A stretch of 43,517 nt of DNA from Opitutus sp. (GTDB lineage Bacteria > Verrucomicrobiota > Verrucomicrobiia > Opitutales > Opitutaceae). Shown here piece by piece: positions 16,992-24,260 of the stretch (positions are counted from its first letter, which is position 1; each line of letters starts with the position of its first letter). The position numbers and the translations under genes are program-made. Below the pieces are notes generated by a model. That model had not been told where the DNA came from and did no database searches. It saw nothing but the letters and a program-made list of their open reading frames with translations. The stretch covers positions 1 through 43,517 of the forward strand of contig PNJQ01000028.1 in NCBI GenBank assembly GCA_013821985.1, read 5' to 3'.

Positions 16992-17806
16992 CGCCAACCC
17001 CGACCTCCCCCGTGTCCGTTCCGGCCGCCGCCGGAAAATTCGCCATCGAGGTCGAGGGACTCGAGGCGCGTTACGACGACCGCGTGATCCTCGAGCATGT
17101 GTCGTTTGCTGTGAAGCGCGGGGAGATCTTCTTCGTCATCGGCGGCTCCGGCTGCGGCAAGAGCACGCTGCTGCGCAATCTCGTCGGCCTCAACCAGCCG
17201 GCGAAGGGCACGGTGCGCTACTTTGGCCGCGACTTCACGCACGCGTCGTCGGCGGAGCGCAAGGAACTGCTGCGGACCTTCGGCATCCTTTATCAAGGCG
17301 GCGCGCTGTGGAGCTCGATGACGGTGCGCGAGAACATTGCCCTGCCGCTCGAACTCTACACCCAGCTCAGCCGGCGCGAGCGCGACGAGGTGGTGGCGCT
17401 CAAGCTCGCGCAGGTCGGCCTCGCGGGTTACGGGGATTACGCCCCGTCCGAGCTGTCCGGCGGCATGCGCAAGCGCGCCGGTCTCGCGCGGGCGCTCGCG
17501 CTCGATCCCAAGATTGTGTTCTTCGACGAGCCGTCGGCGGGCCTCGATCCGGTGACCTCGCTCAAGCTCGACGAGCTCATCGTGCAGATCCGCGACACGC
17601 TCGGCACGACCATCGTCGTTGTCTCGCACGAGCTCGCCAGCATCTTCGACATCGCCGACCGCGTCATTCTGCTCGAACGCGAGACGAAGGGTGTGATCGC
17701 CGAGGGTGACCCGCGGACGCTGCGCGACCGCAGCGACGATCCGCGCGTGCGGGAGTTTTTGAATAGACGCAAAGAACCCGTTGGATCAAAAGGAGCCTCC
17801 GCGTGA
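16985..17806 (+). CDS. mlaF: MlaF-type ABC transporter ATP-binding protein
   Basis: 273 residues with a complete ABC ATPase: Walker A at 53-61 (GGSGCGKST), signature LSGGM at 157-161, Walker B ending D181-E182 in VFFDEPSAGLDP, and the H-loop His at 215 (VVSHE). The SAGLDPVTS continuation and the long region between 220 and 260 with DRVILLE match the Mla/MCE-associated ATPases. It powers the lipid-transport permease encoded just upstream. The ATG at 16985 overlaps the MlaE stop, and its stop overlaps the GTG start of the MCE gene, so all three are coupled. Confidence 0.92.
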   Translation: MVTPTPTSPVSVPAAAGKFAIEVEGLEARYDDRVILEHVSFAVKRGEIFFVIGGSGCGKSTLLRNLVGLNQPAKGTVRYFGRDFTHASSAERKELLRTFGILYQGGALWSSMTVRENIALPLELYTQLSRRERDEVVALKLAQVGLAGYGDYAPSELSGGMRKRAGLARALALDPKIVFFDEPSAGLDPVTSLKLDELIVQIRDTLGTTIVVVSHELASIFDIADRVILLERETKGVIAEGDPRTLRDRSDDPRVREFLNRRKEPVGSKGASA

Positions 17807-18813
17807 AAACCCGTTTCAGTCCCGCCGTTGTCGGCATGTTCGTGCTCGGCGCGGTGCTGTTGCTGCTTCTCGCGTTCATTTCGTTCGGCGGCACGAACTT
17901 CTTTTCGAAGCCGACGCGCTTCGTGGTCTATTTCAATGAATCGGTCAGCGGCCTCGATCCTGGCGCCGCGGTGAAGGTCACCGGCGTCCGCATCGGCCGC
18001 GTGGCCGCGATTAATGTCCGTTACGATTCATCGACGCGCGCGGCGCAGGTTCAGACAATCTGTGAGATCGACCGCAACGTCCTCATCGACCGCGACGGCA
18101 ACACCATTGAGCTGACGAATCCCGTCGAGCTGCAGAATCTGATCGATCGCGGACTGCGCGCGAAACTCAACCTGCAGGGCATCACCGGCCTGTTGTTCGT
18201 TGAACTCAGCTTCGAGGACCCGCGCGAATATCCGCCCTCGACGAAATTGCCCGCCGAAACCTATCCGGTCGTGCCGGCGATCCGTTCCCCGATTTCCGAG
18301 GTGCAGAACAGCCTCGTCGAGATCGTCGCCGACTTGAAGCAGGCCAACATTGCCGGTCTGAGCACGGACCTCCGCGCGCTCATCGGCACGGCCAACCGGA
18401 AGCTCACCGACCTCGACGTGAAGGAATTATCCGGCCGCATCGCCGGGGCCGCGGAGGCCGTGGAAAAGTTCGTCAGCTCGCCCGACGCGCAGCAATCGCT
18501 CGGCAATCTCAATGGCGCGATCGCCGAGCTGCGCGCGCTGCTCGCGAAGGTCGATGGGCAGGTCGGCCCGGTGAGCGAGGAGTTCAAACGCACGCTCGCC
18601 GAAGCGCAGGGCGCGTTGCAGTCGATCGATTCCGCCGCCGTCACCGCGCGCCGCTTCGTGCAGGCGCAGGGCAATCTCGGCGAGGACCTGACGCGCACGC
18701 TGCAGGAAATTTCCCAGGCGGCCGAGGCGATCCAGCGCCTCGCCGAACTGATCGAGCGCAATCCGAACTCACTCGTCGTCGGCCGCAAGCCGGCCGGCGC
18801 GCCGCAGCCGTGA
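17803..18813 (+). CDS. MlaD-like MCE-domain lipid transport protein
   Basis: 336 residues. A single N-terminal membrane helix (about 8-28) is followed by one MCE domain (about 35-145; FNESVSGLDPGAAVKVTGVRIGRV, then GLRAKLNLQGITGLLFVEL) and a long C-terminal helical region (about 180-320) rich in Ala, Leu, Glu and Gln. MCE proteins form hexameric rings in the periplasm that bind or shuttle lipids. The coiled tail is longer than in E. coli MlaD (183 residues) and fits a needle-like tube. The GTG start at 17803 overlaps the ATPase stop and is preceded by a good Shine-Dalgarno (AGGAG, 7 bases away), which decides the start. Confidence 0.9.
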   Translation: MKTRFSPAVVGMFVLGAVLLLLLAFISFGGTNFFSKPTRFVVYFNESVSGLDPGAAVKVTGVRIGRVAAINVRYDSSTRAAQVQTICEIDRNVLIDRDGNTIELTNPVELQNLIDRGLRAKLNLQGITGLLFVELSFEDPREYPPSTKLPAETYPVVPAIRSPISEVQNSLVEIVADLKQANIAGLSTDLRALIGTANRKLTDLDVKELSGRIAGAAEAVEKFVSSPDAQQSLGNLNGAIAELRALLAKVDGQVGPVSEEFKRTLAEAQGALQSIDSAAVTARRFVQAQGNLGEDLTRTLQEISQAAEAIQRLAELIERNPNSLVVGRKPAGAPQP

Positions 18814-18876
18814 TCGACGCGCGCGGACCCAACCTCGGCGCCTAAAGCTCCTCCCACCACGAACCCACTTTCTCCC

Positions 18877-19473
18877 GTGAAAACGCACCGTTTGTTCCTG
18901 TTTCCTGCCATTGGCGCGCTGGTGGCGATGATGGGTCTCGCCGGCTGCAACATCCTGCCCGAGCCGCAACCGGACAACACGCGCTTCTACGTGCTCGAAA
19001 GCAGCGCGCCCGCGCCGGCGTCGGGCGCTGCGGCGGTGCGACTCGGTTTGCGGCGGGTCGACGTGCCCGCGTATTTGAAATCGAAGGCGATGGTCGTGCG
19101 CAGCGGCAACAACGAGCTGCGCTACCCCGAGAACGCGCGCTGGGCCGAACCGCTCGATGCGGGTATTGCCCGCGTGTTGCGCGATCAACTTTCCGCCAAG
19201 GCGAGTGTCGCCGCGTATCCCTTCCCCGCTCAAGTGGAGCGCGACTTCGACATCGCGGTGCAGATTATTGCCGCCGAAGGTCACGACGACGGCGTGCGCT
19301 TCACCGCGCTGTTCGAATTGTCGCGCGCGAGCGATTCCGCGGTGGTGGTGCGTCGGACTTTCACCGCCCCCGTCGTTGCGTGGAATGGTGATTACTCTCA
19401 GCTTGCCGCGCAGTTGAGCGTGGCCGTCGCCGGTCTCGCAAACGAGATTCTGGCCGCCGTGCCGGCGAAGTGA
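18877..19473 (+). CDS. PqiC-like ABC-transport auxiliary lipoprotein
   Basis: 198 residues. The signal ends in a lipobox L-A-G-C with C24, so it is probably anchored in the outer membrane. The mature part has the ABC_trans_aux/PqiC signature: NTRFYVLESSAPA, RLGLRRVDVPAYLKSKAMVVRSGNNELRYPENARWAEPLDAGIARVLRDQL and later QLAAQLSVAVAGLANEI. In E. coli PqiC (YmbA) partners the MCE protein PqiB and likely closes the lipid tunnel at the outer membrane. The GTG start at 18877 is 63 bases after the MCE stop. No MlaA or MlaC is seen. Confidence 0.85.
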   Translation: MKTHRLFLFPAIGALVAMMGLAGCNILPEPQPDNTRFYVLESSAPAPASGAAAVRLGLRRVDVPAYLKSKAMVVRSGNNELRYPENARWAEPLDAGIARVLRDQLSAKASVAAYPFPAQVERDFDIAVQIIAAEGHDDGVRFTALFELSRASDSAVVVRRTFTAPVVAWNGDYSQLAAQLSVAVAGLANEILAAVPAK

Positions 19474-19535
19474 GGCGGGGCGGGAACCGGCGCGCGGACC
19501 GGACGAGCGTGTGCCCGGCAGCGCTTTAAAAAAAT

Positions 19536-19615
19536 CCTGTAGCCGGGGTCGCTGACCCCGGAATGACCGGTGCCGAGCAAACGCGCCGACCGGGCTCAGC
19601 GAGCCCCGCTACAGG
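19536..19615. repeat. GTAG-headed REP-like hairpin pair (BIME type)
   Basis: Two 26-base elements face each other, at 19536-19561 (plus) and 19590-19615 (minus), 28 bases apart. Each reads CTGTAG and then a GC-rich stem: 8 bp with a 3-base loop in the first (GGGGTC-type arms), 6-7 bp in the second. A GTAG tetranucleotide before a palindromic hairpin, in outward-headed pairs, is the arrangement of RAYT-mobilised REP elements. It lies just after the lipoprotein gene and may also serve as its terminator or mRNA end. Confidence 0.8.
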
Positions 19616-19680
19616 AGAACTGAAAAGGCGCGCCCTAGTTTCCGCTGGCGCTGCGCGGCAGCGTGGTTATCGCTTGCGGC

Positions 19681-19980
19681 ATGGCGAGCTCCGGAGACAC
19701 CCCCTCCTTTACGGTCATCCAATTTTCTCTGGAGACGGGGGCGGACAACCGGCCGACGCAGCGTTCGACGAATTGCGGCTCATTCGTTTCGGTCGAGGAG
19801 GCGTTCCTCAGCGCGCGCTGTCTCGCGAACGACAAGTGGAACGCGCTGAAGGAAAGCGGAGCCTTTGGTTCGCCCACAATCATCGACACCGAGTGGGGCT
19901 ACGACCTGAGACTCGGCCCGCTCACGGTGCACCGTTTCTGGGTGCACGAGAATTTCAGCAGTCAGCGGTTGCTGAAGTAA
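19681..19980 (+). CDS. Hypothetical protein, about 99 residues
   Basis: From the ATG at 19681 this frame gives 99 residues (105 from a GTG at 19663). No domain is recognised. The composition looks like a real protein rather than a high-GC shadow: it has Thr, Phe, Asn, Ile and Trp throughout (DTPSFTVIQFSLET, SARCLANDKWNALKESGAFGSPTIIDTEWGYDLRLGPLTVHRFWVHENF) and its codons are less GC-biased than neighbours. It sits between the REP pair and the convergent dapE-like gene. Absence of a signal peptide or membrane helix suggests a cytosolic protein. Confidence 0.55.
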   Translation: MASSGDTPSFTVIQFSLETGADNRPTQRSTNCGSFVSVEEAFLSARCLANDKWNALKESGAFGSPTIIDTEWGYDLRLGPLTVHRFWVHENFSSQRLLK

Positions 19981-19995
19981 GCGGCGCGAACTTGA

Positions 19996-21024
19996 TCACT
20001 TCGCCTGCGCCAGCAGTTCCGTCGCGAGGCGGACATTGCCGTCGATCGCGCCGCGCAATTCCGCGAGCGAAAGGAATTCGTGATCAGTGTGTGCGACATG
20101 GATCGAGCCCGGGCCGTAGAGCAGCGGCGTGCCCCAGTTCGAGAGGAACGGCACGTCGGTCGCGTAGGAATACACCGCGGTCTCGAAACCCGGCACCGTG
20201 TGCAGTTTCACGACCGGCACGAACGCCGTCTCTTCGACGCGCACGCGCGCACCGACGCGCTCGGCGATGAGGCGGCGGACTTCGTCGGCGTCACCGACCG
20301 TGCGGAAAAACAGTTCTGCCTGCGCGTGCGGCGGGATGACGTTCGGCGCCACACCGCCGCTGAGGAGGCCGATGTTGAAATGCGTGCGGCCGAGAATCGG
20401 ATCCGCGGGCCACTCGGCGCGGCGCAGCGTCTCGAGGCAATCGAGCAGCTTCTCCGTCGCGGATTCGCCGAGTTCCGGATAACCGGAATGCGCGGCGCGC
20501 CCGCTCGCGTGCAGCTTCACGCGCAGACCACCGCGCGTCGCGGTGCCGAGGCGCAGATCGGTCGGCTCGCCGTTGATGAGGAAGCGCGATTTGTTCGGCA
20601 GAGTGTTCGCGGCTTTCGCGCCGTCGCTGCCGCGTTCCTCGCCGACGACGAAGAGCAACGCGACGCGCTTCTCGCCCTGGGCGCGGAGGCGCTCCGCAGC
20701 GGCCACCTGCGCGGCGAGGATGCCCTTCGCGTCGCACGCGCCGCGGCCGATGAGTTTGTCGCCTTCGACGCGACTCGGAAAAAACGGCGGCACGCAGTCA
20801 AAGTGCGTGGAGAACGTCACGTGTGGTTCGCCCACGGTCGCGAGCAGGTTGACGCGACCGTGTGCCACGGGTTGTTCCTGCACTTGCCAGCCGAGCGCGC
20901 GAAGATCGGCGGCGAGTTTTTGTCCGCAGGCGGCTTCGCTGCCCGTGGTGGATTCGATGTCCATCAGGCCGCGCGCGAACGCGACGGCGTCGAAGTTGTT
21001 TCCGCCGGAAAGCGCGGCGCTCAT
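19996..21024 (-). CDS. dapE: M20-family deacylase, probable N-succinyl-diaminopimelate desuccinylase
   Basis: 342 residues. The two-metal M20 site is visible: H74 and D76 in STHFDCVPP, D98 in RGACDAKG, the catalytic/ligand pair E129-E130 in GEERG, E153 in GEPTD, and H312 in AHTDHEF. The lid domain begins around 165 (GLRVKLHASGRAAHSGYPELG). On sequence alone it could be ArgE-, LysK- or DapE-like and it is shorter than E. coli DapE (375). Its stop-start overlap with dapD points to desuccinylation of N-succinyl-LL-diaminopimelate in lysine and peptidoglycan precursor synthesis. The ATG at 21024 overlaps the dapD stop. Confidence 0.8.
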   Translation of the reverse strand: MSAALSGGNNFDAVAFARGLMDIESTTGSEAACGQKLAADLRALGWQVQEQPVAHGRVNLLATVGEPHVTFSTHFDCVPPFFPSRVEGDKLIGRGACDAKGILAAQVAAAERLRAQGEKRVALLFVVGEERGSDGAKAANTLPNKSRFLINGEPTDLRLGTATRGGLRVKLHASGRAAHSGYPELGESATEKLLDCLETLRRAEWPADPILGRTHFNIGLLSGGVAPNVIPPHAQAELFFRTVGDADEVRRLIAERVGARVRVEETAFVPVVKLHTVPGFETAVYSYATDVPFLSNWGTPLLYGPGSIHVAHTDHEFLSLAELRGAIDGNVRLATELLAQAK

Positions 21025-21875
21025 CGGATCCAGGACTCGAGTTCCGTGCGCGCGTCAGTGCGGTCATCGCGATATTTCACGATCACGGGTGTGGCGACCG
21101 ACAGGCCCCACTCGGGGCCGGGAGCGCGTTTGACGGTGCGCGCGCCGGGCACGACGACGGCGCCGGCGGGGACGACGACGGGCTGGCCGGGTGCGGGCGC
21201 GATGATGGTTTGGTGGACGAGATCGTAGAGCGGTGTGGAACCGGTAAGGATAACGCCCGCGGCGATCACCGCGCGGGTCTTCACGATGGCGCCTTCGTAG
21301 ATGCCCGTGTTGCCGCCCACGAGGACGTCGTCCTCGATGATGACGGGCAGCGCGCCGACCGGCTCAATGACGCCGCCGATCTGCGCGGCGGCGCTGAGGT
21401 GGACGCGCTTGCCGATTTGCGCGCAGGAGCCGACGAGCGCGTGGGAGTCGATCATCGTGCCCTCGTCAACGTAGGCGCCGACGTTCACATACATCGGCGG
21501 CATGCAGACGACGCCGCGCGCGAGGTAAGCGCCTTCGCGGATCGCGGAGCCGCCCGGCACGATGCGCACGCCGGCCGCGAGGCCGGGGCGGCGGACCGGC
21601 ATCGTGTCCTTGTCGTAGAAGGGAAACGCGCCGCTCACGTCCGCCATGTCGCCATGGCGGAAGCCGAGCAGGATCGCCTGTTTCACCCACGGGTTGACGC
21701 GCCAGCCGGTCGGCGAGGCGGCGTCGGGCTCGGCGGCGCGCACGGTGCCGGCGGCGAGCGCGATGCGCACTTCGGACCAAAGCGCGCGGGCGGCGGATTT
21801 GTCGGCGGACGGGCCGGCGGCGAAGAGTTGCTCGGCTTGGGCGCGCAGGGCGGTGAAATCGAAAGCGTGAGACAT
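21021..21875 (-). CDS. dapD: 2,3,4,5-tetrahydropyridine-2,6-dicarboxylate N-succinyltransferase
   Basis: 284 residues, near the 274 of E. coli DapD. The C-terminal two thirds are a left-handed beta-helix: repeated hexapeptide-like stretches such as GAYLARGVVCMPPMYVNVGAYVDEGTMIDSHALVGSCAQIGKRVHLSAAAQIGGVIEP, where MYVNVGAYVDEGTMID is the DapD hallmark. It uses succinyl-CoA to succinylate tetrahydrodipicolinate in the succinylase branch of diaminopimelate/lysine synthesis. It is the first gene of a two-gene unit with the dapE-like gene and is transcribed away from panC, with 79 bases between the starts. Confidence 0.95.
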   Translation of the reverse strand: MSHAFDFTALRAQAEQLFAAGPSADKSAARALWSEVRIALAAGTVRAAEPDAASPTGWRVNPWVKQAILLGFRHGDMADVSGAFPFYDKDTMPVRRPGLAAGVRIVPGGSAIREGAYLARGVVCMPPMYVNVGAYVDEGTMIDSHALVGSCAQIGKRVHLSAAAQIGGVIEPVGALPVIIEDDVLVGGNTGIYEGAIVKTRAVIAAGVILTGSTPLYDLVHQTIIAPAPGQPVVVPAGAVVVPGARTVKRAPGPEWGLSVATPVIVKYRDDRTDARTELESWIR

Positions 21876-21908
21876 CGGTGAATCGCGCGCGAGGTGGCAG
21901 CGCGAGGC

Positions 21909-21937
21909 TTGATAAAGTGTCTCGCGCCCGGTTAGTT
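21909..21937 (+). promoter_or_regulatory. Possible sigma-70-like promoter before panC
   Basis: TTGATA at 21909-21914 and TTAGTT at 21932-21937 are separated by 17 bases and lie 18 bases before the panC ATG. The first hexamer is close to the -35 consensus; the second is a weak -10. It lies in the only gap between two divergently read genes, so at least two promoters must fall in or near these 79 bases. Confidence 0.3.
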
Positions 21938-21954
21938 CAAGTCACTTCCCGGTC

Positions 21955-22797
21955 ATGAAAAAAATCGACACGATAGGGGCGATGCAGGCGGAGACGGCGC
22001 AATTGCGCCAGGCAGGGCGGCGCGTGGCGCTGTTGCCCACGCTCGGCGCGCTGCATGCGGGGCACGCCAGCCTGATCCGGCTGGCGCGCGAACGCGGTTA
22101 TGACGTGGTCGTGTCGGTGTTCGTCAACCCGCTGCAGTTCGGCGCCAGCGAGGACTTCGGCAAGTATCCGCGCAGCGTGGCCGCGGACGCCGCGCTGTGC
22201 GAACGCGAAGGCGCGGCGGTGATGTTTGCTCCGAGCGCGGAGGAGATGTTTCCAAAGAATTTTTCCACGACCGTGAGCGAGGACCGCGTGAGCAAACCGC
22301 TCTGCGGCGTCTCGCGCACCGCGTTGTTCCGCGGCGTGCTGACTTGCTGGTTGAAGCTGATCCACATCGTCCAGCCCATGGCGCTGGCCATGGGCGAAAA
22401 GGATGCCCAGCAAATCGCGGTGGTCCGCAAGGGCCTCGCGGACCTCTCGCTGCCGATGGAAATCATCACCGGCCCGACGGTGCGCGACGCCGACGGGCTC
22501 GCGCTCAGCGCTCGCAACAGCTACCTCACACCCACGCAGCGCGACGAAGCACTGGCAGTGAACCGCGCGTTGCGCCGTGCAAAAGAGATGGTCGAAAGCG
22601 GCGTGCGCAGCGCGGACCGCGTGGTCGCCGAGGCCACGCACATCATCGGGGAAAAGCGCCGCCTGCGCGTGATCTACATCGCGGTAGTCCATCCGGACAC
22701 AATGGAAGCGATGCGCGAGGTCGTCCCCGGCCAGTCTTTGATGGCGGTCGCCTTCTGGGTCGATGAGGTGCGGCTTACGGACAATATTTCCCTCTGA
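21955..22797 (+). CDS. panC: Pantoate--beta-alanine ligase (pantothenate synthetase)
   Basis: 280 residues, the standard length. The nucleotidyltransferase HIGH-type motif is HAGH at 34-37 in LPTLGALHAGHASL, followed by FVNPLQFGASEDFGKYPR, MALAMGEKDAQQIAVVRK and DADGLALSARNSYLTP, all hallmarks of PanC. It joins D-pantoate to beta-alanine with ATP in the last step of pantothenate (coenzyme A precursor) synthesis. The ATG at 21955 gives the family's usual start. panE follows on the same strand but after a 395-base gap. Confidence 0.96.
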   Translation: MKKIDTIGAMQAETAQLRQAGRRVALLPTLGALHAGHASLIRLARERGYDVVVSVFVNPLQFGASEDFGKYPRSVAADAALCEREGAAVMFAPSAEEMFPKNFSTTVSEDRVSKPLCGVSRTALFRGVLTCWLKLIHIVQPMALAMGEKDAQQIAVVRKGLADLSLPMEIITGPTVRDADGLALSARNSYLTPTQRDEALAVNRALRRAKEMVESGVRSADRVVAEATHIIGEKRRLRVIYIAVVHPDTMEAMREVVPGQSLMAVAFWVDEVRLTDNISL

Positions 22798-23192
22798 AAA
22801 GCGGGTCTCGCGCGGGTGTGAATAACTTGTCGGCAGTCGCGGGCTCGTCCTGAGACAGCACTTATTTCCGCCGTGAGGGCGGTCCAGCGGTGCCGGGCGA
22901 GAGGTCGCGCCATTGTTCGGGCCCTCGGTAAGCCGCGACGCGCAATAACCCGCAGCCCCAGACGGGCTAACGAAATCCGTCGCGCGGCCGACGCACCGGT
23001 GGAGACGGGAACCCGGGTAATTGCGCATCGGGGAATTCCCCGCTGGGTCGCACCGGCGGCTTACGGGCGAGGTGCGACAGCGGGACGGACGCGGGGACAA
23101 AAATCAGTTGTGAGGAAATCCGGAGTTTCGCTGCCGAAGCCCCGGCGTCTAAGAGGTTGAGTTTTACGCTTCTTGCGCTGTTTTTCGGAATC
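22798..23192 (+). other. Palindrome-rich gap between panC and panE
   Basis: 395 bases with no protein gene that I would defend. It begins with a CCGCC-gtga-GGGCGG hairpin at about 22873-22887 that could end the panC transcript, and includes a perfect 14-bp palindrome (CGGGGAATTCCCCG) at 23029-23042 and a nearby CGGGAACCCGGG. A TTATTCACA word (minus) near 22815 matches a DnaA box but stands alone. Possibly a leader or small RNA; no known RNA family recognised. Confidence 0.35.
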
Positions 23193-24146
23193 GTGAACAC
23201 CCCCTTTCCCAGCAAACCCCGCATCGCCATCGTCGGCTCCGGCGCGCTTGGCACGTATTACGGAGCGCGGCTCGCGAAGGCGGGTTTCGATGTCCATTTT
23301 CTCGTGCGCAGCGGCCGGGCGGCGGTGATGGCCCGCGGTATCCGGCTGAAAACTCCAACGGAGCGCGTGCAGCTCAAGAAAGTGCATGCCTACGCGACGA
23401 CCGAGGAAATCGGTCCATGCGATCTCGTGATTGTCGCAGTCAAGGCCACGGCGAACGACGCGCTGGCGAAACTCCTGCCGCCGCTCGTGCATGCGCACAC
23501 CGTCGTGCTCACGCTGCAAAATGGTCTCGGCGTGGAGGAACCGGTCGCGGAAATCGTCGGACCGCAGCGCACCGCGGGCGCGATCTGTTATATCGGCGCG
23601 ATGCGCACCGGGCCCGGCGTGGTCGAGTGCACGTTTCCCGGCTTGATGATGATTGGTGAGTTTGGCCGCCCCGCAGCCGATCGCACACGCGCGATCGCGG
23701 CGGTGTTCAACAAAGCCGGCGTGAAATGCGAGTCGCACGACAACCTGGAGGAGCAACGCTGGCGCAAACTCGTGTGGAACGTGCCGTTCAACGGCATCGC
23801 GATCGCGGCCGGCGGTATCACGACGGATGTCATCATGGCCGACGAAGGTCTGCGCACACTCGCGCGACGGCTGATGGAGGAGATTGTGGAAACGGCCGCG
23901 AAGTTCGGGCACCAGATTCCGCGCTCGTTCATGGACCTGCAGTTTGAGCGCACCGCGAAGACGGGCCAATATCGCCCGTCGAGTCTCGTCGATTTTCAGG
24001 AAGGCCGCCTGGTCGAACTCGAGGAGATCTGGGGCGAGCCGGTGCGCCGCGCGAAATCCGTCGGCGCGGCGGTGCCGCGGTTGGAGATGCTCTACTGGCT
24101 GTTGCGGCACAAGATTGCGACGCGCAAGGGCGCGAAGAAGCGCTGA
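23193..24146 (+). CDS. panE: 2-dehydropantoate 2-reductase (ketopantoate reductase)
   Basis: 317 residues from the GTG at 23193. The N-terminal NADP-binding motif GSGALGTYYGARL is followed by VRSGRAAVMARGIRL, LVIVAVKA and TLQNGLGVEE, all typical. The C-terminal ApbA_C domain has the catalytic-Lys helix EEQRWRKLVWNVPFN and the SSLVDFQEGRLVELEEIWG segment. It reduces 2-dehydropantoate to pantoate, the substrate of PanC. An upstream TTG at 23157 would add 12 residues without similarity (MSFTLLALFF-type), so the GTG is preferred, though uncertain. Confidence 0.9.
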   Translation: MNTPFPSKPRIAIVGSGALGTYYGARLAKAGFDVHFLVRSGRAAVMARGIRLKTPTERVQLKKVHAYATTEEIGPCDLVIVAVKATANDALAKLLPPLVHAHTVVLTLQNGLGVEEPVAEIVGPQRTAGAICYIGAMRTGPGVVECTFPGLMMIGEFGRPAADRTRAIAAVFNKAGVKCESHDNLEEQRWRKLVWNVPFNGIAIAAGGITTDVIMADEGLRTLARRLMEEIVETAAKFGHQIPRSFMDLQFERTAKTGQYRPSSLVDFQEGRLVELEEIWGEPVRRAKSVGAAVPRLEMLYWLLRHKIATRKGAKKR

Positions 24147-24260
24147 GGGACGGGCGGAGAAAATCTTCGGCCAGCAGTTGTTGCGGCCGTCTCGCCGGTT
24201 GGATGACGCACCGCCGATTGCGGGTTGCGACAGGCGGCGGCGCGGACAAGGGTGGGTCTC

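Noticed and set aside
22812-22825. A DnaA-box-like TTATTCACA (minus strand) after panC
   Set aside because: A single site with no cluster, no AT-rich unwinding region and no dnaA, dnaN or parAB gene nearby; chance is enough to explain it.
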